This document shows, one piece after another, positions 56,861-64,000 of a DNA stretch of 64,000 nucleotides. The number at the start of each line of letters is the position of its first letter. Position 1 is the stretch's first letter. Source of the stretch: Sweltsa coloradensis (taxonomy: Eukaryota; Arthropoda; Insecta; Plecoptera; Chloroperlidae); the NCBI GenBank assembly GCA_024449915.1, contig JAMZAV010000319.1:310001-374000 (forward strand), in the 5' to 3' direction. The notes beneath the pieces were generated by a model. That model saw nothing but the letters and a program-made list of their open reading frames with translations, was not told the DNA's origin and ran no database searches. The translations under genes and the position numbers were made by a program.

Positions 56861-59800
56861 GATTTATTTCTGTAGTACAAGCATGAGGCTAAACACGTGA
56901 CTAAGTCGTCTGGTTCAATCGGGTTCGAAACTTGCAAAGATCGGACTCGGTGAAAGTAAATACGACGATTTCAAAGTGATTCAATCGCGGAAATACAAGA
57001 TTGAAAAATAATATGAAACATAATTGAAGCAGATCGACCTTTCTTTTCTTTCTTTCTTTCATCAATGTATTCTTCAAGGGTTCTTCTTTTAATAATCGTT
57101 TTAATAATGGAATACATAACTGTGTGTATAGTCTCAAGGCTTTGGCCATTATCTAAAAAAAAAAAATTACAATCTTAAATTAATGATTGTTTAAGTTGAT
57201 CGTCATTGTTTCTCATTGTACATAAGCTAGATCTATGTGGTCACCTAACAGTGGTTGATCAGCCGAATACTCATACGGACTATAATTAAAACATAAGCGC
57301 AATAACAAGAGAATAAATGATAAATATTATCCAAAAAGCAAACAAATTATCAATTACTATGACATGAATAAAATTGAAGTTTACAATGTCGAAAAGTACG
57401 AAACGTTATTCTATTAAAAAAAAAGCTTGAAAAATGAAAACATAATCTTACATTAACCGGACAATATTAAAATATGATTCTATAACTGTGTTATGTTTGA
57501 GATGTAGATTTAGTCAAACTTTTGTAAATATGAAAATTAACAAATATTCTGAAAAGGAGTTAATTTTTCACTAAATAGTAACTAAAGGAGTCAATAACAG
57601 ATTATTAAGTAAGAGTGGAAATTAAAAACAATAAGATACAAATGGTATGGTACCAAACGTATGGTTGTATCATCAATAATGCTTAGATAATATATTGACA
57701 ATATTGATGTTTTGAAGCCAAATAGAATTGTTGAGAAGTTATGTGAATTGATAATTTTATTTGGTTAAATTTTATCTTTAATTAAAAATAAATAAATAAA
57801 CAAATTAATTAATTAAAAAGAAAAATAATTTAATTGAAAAGTAGCACAATACTAATAATTTATGAAATTATTTCTCATTAAGGAAAGTTATTTTACAGAT
57901 AATAAATGAACCGTATAACTAAATCCTAAGTTTCTATCGTCTCGCTTGACCTACTTGTCAATATTCAAGAGTATACTCAATACACACATCTAAAAATACA
58001 TAAGTATAATTAGAGTTTGACAAGTTTATATCCGAACATCAACACAACACACAACAGAGGCCAGCTTGTTTGACACACGCATACCCAATCACATACATGC
58101 ACCCTCGCTCGCATGTAAGTTCATAATTTTTATCGACAAAATCAATACAGACAGACAGAAAAAAATATTATTAATGATATCTACCTTCACAGAGTAATGC
58201 ATTTTCTTTTTCATTGTAAAACTTCGAGGAGAATTAATGATGGCGCGATTTTCAACGTTATAAGTGCACACATTAGCGTACGTAGGCTTAGTTCTTTCAC
58301 TACCATGAAACACGTAGACGTATTTCTTGAAAAACAAAATAGACGAAAAACACACACACAGGGCAACGCATTTACTAGAGTGTTATTTGGAATGTTTTCC
58401 TAGATTTTTAAGCATGGCGTCTTGCCAAAAGAACTGTTAGAGAACATGTGTATCTGATAATTCATTTTAAAATATAAAAGAATTCGGGAGAATTATGTGA
58501 GTGTAGTCCACACATGTGCAAGTATAGAAATTGTAAGGAAAATCCAGTCGCAGCGAAGCTACTGCCATAATGAAATAGGTTGTACTAAAATAATTATTTA
58601 TTGTGATTTCATTGTTATACTCAAAAAAATGTTTCAGAAAGGAAAATTCAAAAGAAACCACATTTTCAAATTTCATATATAGACTAGGCAATTTTACCCA
58701 TTTCCCTTTCTTCTATGCAAACAGAAACATATTTTGTTTAAAAAATATTATTAATACCATTAACAACAAGCAGGCGCCACTAGTGTGATTTAGGCATAAG
58801 CACACAATAATTAAATACTAATTAGATGTAACAGATGAAATACCTACATAAAAATGTGAGACGTGTAAGCTTTTAATTTTATGTTTATCACTTTGTAAAG
58901 GATAGCGAGATAAAATGCAAAACAAACTACCCCTCTAGAGCACGAATCTGAATGTCCCCTAAGATAATCCTGGACTTGGCTTACTGTAAGTTTTATCTGA
59001 TTGAGACAGTTTATTGCCAAAGCAGTTGGCAGCACTAGAGTATCATAATTGGTTTGCTTATTATGTCGTATTATCCAACAATGTATATTAAATTACGTCA
59101 TATTGTTACATTAAAAAACACATCATGCGCAATGGTTAAGAGAAGCATATTAAAGTTAACCAATAATAATTTATGTCTAACACGATTTCTTTTGCCAAAT
59201 GCTGGAAATTACGAGAAAAAGAAAATAACCCTGATTATATTCTTATAATGATGCAACCTTTTTCTGTAGGTGAGGTTAAGTATGTGTAGGACTAGACACT
59301 ACAAAAAAAGTATACAATAATTCAACGACTAATCGGTTATTTTCATATGGTTTATTTGCAGTAAATTAGCTAGACGAAGTAGGACTCTACACGCACACAA
59401 ATTTAAAACTTCGCTACCAGTGCTTTTTAATTTATTTGAGTAGATTATAATTCTACAAATTATAGTTAACCCAAAATATGAAGTAAAATTATGTATTTAA
59501 AAAAAGTGCTTATTAACCAGTGCTTCCATCAACTAGAATATTTTTGATTCCCAAATGGAGAACAACACATCTTTACACAAGAATACGAGGATTAAAATCC
59601 ATCGTCCTCTAAGGAATATATTGTTCTGTTCCTTGTTCCTTAAAATACATTTCCATATTACATAACAATTCCCCACAATACACACAACGCTGGATACAAG
59701 AGCAATCTAGTCAATTAGTTTCCCCAACACCTTCCAAAGCTGTTCGCGCACTAGAGCGTATTATTCCCTTACAAGTGGCGCTCATAACGGCTGCTTTGAC

Positions 59801-60062
59801 AACTGCAATATAGGGACTGCTCGCGATCATGGAAAACAAACCTTTATGTATAAATAAAGCAAGAAAACAATAACTCTAGCATAAAAGCGACAAACTGAGA
59901 CTGGCAAACGTATTTCTACTCAACCGTCGTCACATTTACATTCATTCAAAACACAATGAATCACAAAGGAAATGTTACTCAATTAAGACAGCTTGTCATT
60001 TGTATTCTACGGAGCGTGAGAATACAGCCTAGAGTGGTTTGATATTTTGATTGTGTAACATA
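56861..60062. other. Unique AT-rich DNA
   Basis: No gene, RNA or repeat was recognised in about 3.2 kb. Frames here are short and low in coding character. Confidence 0.45.
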
Positions 60063-60240
60063 ATTACAAAATGGCAGCTTTTTCGTTTGGTCGCAGCCAA
60101 TCACGGCCATTTGCATTTTAGAGAAACATGCAAATGGTCGTCACAACCAAACTGATCAAATTACAAAATGGAAGCTTTTTTGTTTGGTCGTGGCCATTTA
60201 CATTTTTAAATAACCTCGCAAATTGCCGTCACAACGGAAG
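60063..60240. repeat. Imperfect tandem duplication, about 100 bp
   Basis: ATTACAAAATGGCAGC...GTTTGGTCG near 60063 recurs near 60160 with substitutions, followed in both by GGCCATTT and GTCACAAC motifs. Confidence 0.7.
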
Positions 60241-60295
60241 TAAGTCATCATTTACATACATTAGTTTGTGGCAGTTTAAAAAACAAACAAAAAAC

Positions 60296-60512
60296 AGGTA
60301 AGGGTACGGGAGAATTCGAAATAGGGAGCGAAGTAGAGTGTTTTACCACGTTTGTTTCAATGTTGGTGGAGGTGCCGAGTATGAAGATTTTAAAACTTTA
60401 TTAGGCTTCGCGCGCATCAAAATCATAATCGGCAATGTCAAAAAAACGCGTGTCAATCGGTAGTTGTGTTCAGTAATTATCGTGAGACGTGACACACACA
60501 GACGGACAGAAA
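60296..60512 (+). repeat. Interspersed repeat H, copy H2 without array
   Basis: GTACGGGAGAATTCG and GGGAGCGAAGTAG lead to TTGGTGGAGGTGCCGAG, then TATCGTGAGACGTGACACAC and CAGACGGAC. The minisatellite of H1 is absent. Confidence 0.7.
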
Positions 60513-61039
60513 CAGGGGCATCTCTCTCCCTAACAGTTCATAATGTTTATGAACAAGTTGAGAGTGACTATCTGTACATAGAAATGTATACTCAGTGCAC
60601 AGAACAATACTTTAAAGGCATAACTTATTCCTTTTTGAAAACTCGACGCTTCTATGCTAAAATATCTCGTAAAAAGTATCCAATTTACATTCTTTTCTCT
60701 TGAGAGCGTTTGCTAACGAGATACACCCAGAGCACAGTATCGGGTTGGCGCTATAAGTTACACAGCTTCGAGGCGAGATACGCGAGGAAACTATCTGGGT
60801 CAGTGCAAGTCAAAACAACACATTCTCAAGCTGGAAGAGACGGGTGAAATAGTCGCTTTTAAAAATGTTCACATTATGAAATTATTAATTATGAGATAGG
60901 ACGGAAAATAACAGCTATACACTTGAGTGATTTTTAATGAAACTTTAATGTCTACCAGTCGAAGTATGGTGAAACTTTTCTAAATGTTGCAGTATGAAAA
61001 TCTATTTTCAAAAGTTAATTTGAACTATTTAACACATGA
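60513..61039. other. Unique DNA
   Basis: Nothing was recognised. Confidence 0.4.
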
Positions 61040-61385
61040 GAAGGTTTTTATTTACTACAAATCAGAAATTAAAAAAGTCCGCCCCAACCGGGAATCGAAC
61101 CACGGATCTCCCACATTCCAGGTGGAAAGTCCTTAAACACTAGACCATCAGGACGGGTACATTTTAATCTCTGAATTGTAGTTGCATTATAATCTGAATG
61201 GATGGAACAGTACTGCAACGAATATCTGCTGCCTTTGAACTGACCACCAAACATTAATTATAATGTCATTACCTTTACGCAGGTATGAGCGAGGGTTTAA
61301 TAATATAATATATAATTTCTGATTTGTAGTAAATAAAAACAATTACACCCACGGGAGTGTTTCCCGATCAACCAAATCGAGAAAC
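61040..61385 (-). repeat. SINE-like repeat G, copy G2
   Basis: On minus, a tRNA-like segment with A-box-like GGTCTAGTGTTTAAGG and B box GGTTCGATTCCCGG lies at 61075-61160. The right end has CACCCACGGGAGTGTTTCCCG and CCAAATCGAG, as in G1. The outer arms TTTACTACAAATCAGAAAT and its complement bound the unit. Confidence 0.75.
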
Positions 61386-62544
61386 ATGAGAAGGTGTTCT
61401 ACATTATTATGTTTATCGGCTCTTGTGGAAGGCTTTGGAGAATTGTAATATTTTACACCTTTGAAAATATAATCCTTAAAAAACGTTTTCAAATTATTTT
61501 GCTATTAAATTATGTAATAGGATGGTATGATAAAACATTGTAGAAGTGTATTGAAGAAGTTTTTTGTTTATCACCCTGGCCTCGTTTTTATCAAGTTTTA
61601 TTTAGTGTACTATCTAAAAAATAAGTACCTATTACGTGTGCCTATTTAAAATATATCTGTTAGTGATTTGCCAAGAATATTATATAAAAGAAATATGTAA
61701 TATATATTTAGGTCGAAATTAAAGACACAGTTAGAAATATGCTATTTTGAATGTTTTGAAAAGGTATAATATGTTAAATTAAAATGTTGGGAGCGAATGG
61801 TTAAACTTTAAAAGGTAATTATGAAATGTATAAGGTGCTTCAATATCATAAGTTCACAAATTTAACATTGCAATTATACGAAAGGTACGTAGCAAAAAAG
61901 GTATTTTACCTTTCAAAATGTTCAGAAATGTTTAAGTAAGAATATATAATTATTTGTTGGCTGCTAAAGTAATAAAACGAACCTGAAGAAACCGGTAAGA
62001 TGTTCTGAAATATTTAATATTCCAAGTAAGAATATTTTTCATTTATTACCTTCTTAAAATAAAGTAATAACTTGTAAGAAAAGTGCACTTCATAAAAGAA
62101 AACAAGATGGCGATGTTACTTCAAGAACTTCGCCTTTGATAAGAAAATCACTTTTAAAAGCATCATGGTTAATTTGCTCCGGAATGGATGGGGCTCATCC
62201 AAGTAGAGTAGCCTACAACATCGCATTTACCGACTTTTCGATTAATGTCACATTTTCCAGACTACTAACTCGAACATAATAGGCAACGTTGCATCCCCTG
62301 TGTAATCTCTCAGAGAGGATTTGCATTTTTATCCCTGGTAGGTAGACGCTTTTTAATTCCCCTTTGATCAGAAATGAAAAATTGACGTTTAATTAAAAGT
62401 TGAAGTAGAATGACAGCTTCATAAAAATGTAATAACTTGTCGAATTTACAACGGAATTGACATAATCGTCGTGTCGACACTGAGTGGCTATTTTCAAACG
62501 TAGCAGACTCCGACTTTACTAATAAACTCCAAAAAAATGAATTG
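61386..62544. other. Unique AT-rich DNA
   Basis: Nothing was recognised. Confidence 0.4.
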
Positions 62545-62670
62545 ATGTAAATTTAATAATGTAATGAATTTGGGCGGTCCACTGTACTTGTAAAGAAATA
62601 AAATGAAACAATATTTCGAGACGATGCAGTCGTCTTCCTCAGGTTCATTGGCAGTTGACATAGCAACAGT
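62545..62670 (-). mobile_element. Penelope-like end with hammerhead-like motif PLE3
   Basis: On minus, AATGAAC is followed by CTGAGGA, a perfect AGACGA/TCGTCT stem, C, then GAAAT and GTTTCATT, which pairs back with AATGAAC. CTGAGGA fits the CUGANGA hammerhead core, but one extra C precedes GAAA. Only the terminal segment is present. Confidence 0.5.
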
Positions 62671-64000
62671 AAGAATAAGAAAAACAAAATTTAACTCAAT
62701 TTGACCAATCAATCAATGACCAAATTTAATCAGTTGAAGAATTTGATGATGCTCACCTGCTAATTTATCATTATAATATAACGTAAACGTATTTTGAAAG
62801 GTTCAGAATTTCTCACGGTTTAATTAAAAAAAAGAGTATTTATTATATGAATGTTTTACATTAATTTTTTCAATATTACCTAAAATATAAAACATGCTAT
62901 GTGTGTTTAGCAAACATCCAGATTGTAATGTATCTTGAACTAAAATTATTTCAATACTAAAATATTCGTGGGTTGATTTGACTTATGTTATTATCTTCTT
63001 TCAAATCAGAAAGTCTTGGGTTTAAATCCAGGCTGAAGCTGGAGATTTAAACGAGATAACTGTTTTTCTTTAATATAATATTATGGAAACTGAACACTGT
63101 GACACTGTCGTATTATAACGGTTATTTTCGAGCCGTCCTAGCAACGAGGGATAAAATAAAAGACAAGGTGATGTTCAAAACTTTTTAAGTCGATAAAAAA
63201 AAACTTTAAAAATACAAAGTTACGGAAATTAAAAAAAATCATATTCATCGAAATGATGTTATAAAAACAAACAAAGACTATAGCCAAGGTAGACAAAGTT
63301 ATAACAATAAGCAATAACCTAATAGAAGTTAACAGATCAAGGTGATGCAAAAGCTATTTCCTATAGGAATCCACATTGGAGGATAATATTTACTTGGCTG
63401 CATTATGCAAGTGTATTTTAATGTTATAAAAGCTTATAATGTGTCATTCAGATAATACCTAAAGTTGCATTAATATATACTGCAAAAAATACAAATAATA
63501 AAAGTAGAATAATTGTAATATTCTTTAATTCTATCCCAATAGAAATATTCCTGCTTATTCTAACTTATGATTAACTTTACTGTTAGATTAACAGATGGCG
63601 TAAATTACTTTAGAATTTGATGCTAGATAACGGTGAATTATGAAAAAATATCAAAAGTAAACTTTAACGCAAAGGGAAAAATAAAACAAGCTTCGGTTTA
63701 CAAATAGACATTTTCTCGTTAAAAGTTCTAAAAAGTTCATGAAAATAAACCGATTTCAAAACTCATTAAACGTTTTAATGAAGTACGTCATGTTTGAAAG
63801 AGTTTATAAATAGATTTTGAATCGAGTTTCAAAGAATTGTGATTTCTTAAGAAATGTGTTATCAAGCTCCAACATTTGTGGACATTAAAAGGAAGTAATA
63901 CCGTCAATATTAAAACCATGCGAAATTAAGTGATTTTAGAAATATCTCACAAAACGCAAAGAAAATAAAAAAAGTGTGTTAAATGATTTTCGTTAGTTAA
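62671..64000. other. AT-rich DNA, one SINE C scrap
   Basis: GAGCCGTCCTAGCAACGAG at about 63130-63149 is the inverse of the conserved SINE C core GTTGCTAGGACGGCTC. Otherwise nothing was recognised. Confidence 0.45.

Noticed and set aside
61070..61160. True tRNA gene
   Set aside because: A- and B-box motifs are present but the arms do not pair properly and the segment is embedded in repeat G.

Overview
The window is AT-rich, intron- or intergenic-like nuclear DNA from a metazoan. It is probably an invertebrate, but the species cannot be fixed from sequence alone. The evidence is tRNA-derived SINEs, a decayed non-LTR retrotransposon 3' end, hAT-type TIR elements, Penelope-like inverted ends, many minisatellites, and no compact gene structure. 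I recognise no intact host gene. Most apparent ORFs lie inside repeats or minisatellites and are artefacts. A few short open stretches (20796-21242, 47163-47360, 49438-49734) are listed only as weak candidates.

The dominant content is a set of non-autonomous elements. I interpret them as rolling-circle Helitron/Helentron-like elements (HINEs). At least four families, here called A, B, D and F, have different bodies but one architecture. The 5' end is TT followed by NNNNGAG and GAGCGTAGCGAGCGAAGC-type iterated motifs, usually then a simple-sequence tract. Near the 3' end lies an inverted copy of the 5' terminus, then a small AACG(C)...(G)CGTT hairpin, then CCTAG. Comparing occupied sites with unoccupied relatives inside this same window shows insertion between A and T with no target-site duplication (B in a SINE, D in D, F in a SINE-like repeat). 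Family D, concentrated at 31-43 kb, carries the palindrome GTTGCCATGGCAAC, which matches the RFX X-box consensus. Nine X-box-like sites are present.

Layout: 0.8-6.1 kb holds HINE copies, a 1.3 kb hAT-like element and a 240-bp tandem array split by a 748-bp TIR element with a 7-bp target duplication. 6.1-11 kb is mostly unique AT-rich DNA with short tandem duplications. 11-19.5 kb holds HINE families A and B, tRNA-SINEs (C) and a Penelope-like inverted pair. 19.5-30.9 kb holds K, J and H repeats, a second Penelope-like pair, a SINE, a 31-bp minisatellite, a hAT MITE, a LINE 3' remnant and a 44-bp minisatellite. 31-42.8 kb is a dense nest of family D and A copies plus F2. 42.8-64 kb is mostly unique with minisatellites, foldback elements, tRNA-like repeats, a CpG/ATGGCGG-rich promoter-like patch near 51 kb, a large CA/CACTCA microsatellite at 56.2-56.7 kb and a third Penelope-like motif near 62.6 kb.

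The elements record a nesting order: SINE C was hit twice by B, SINE-like G by F, and D by a longer D subfamily. No transposase, Rep/helicase or full reverse transcriptase is encoded, so any enzymes must be supplied from elsewhere in the genome.
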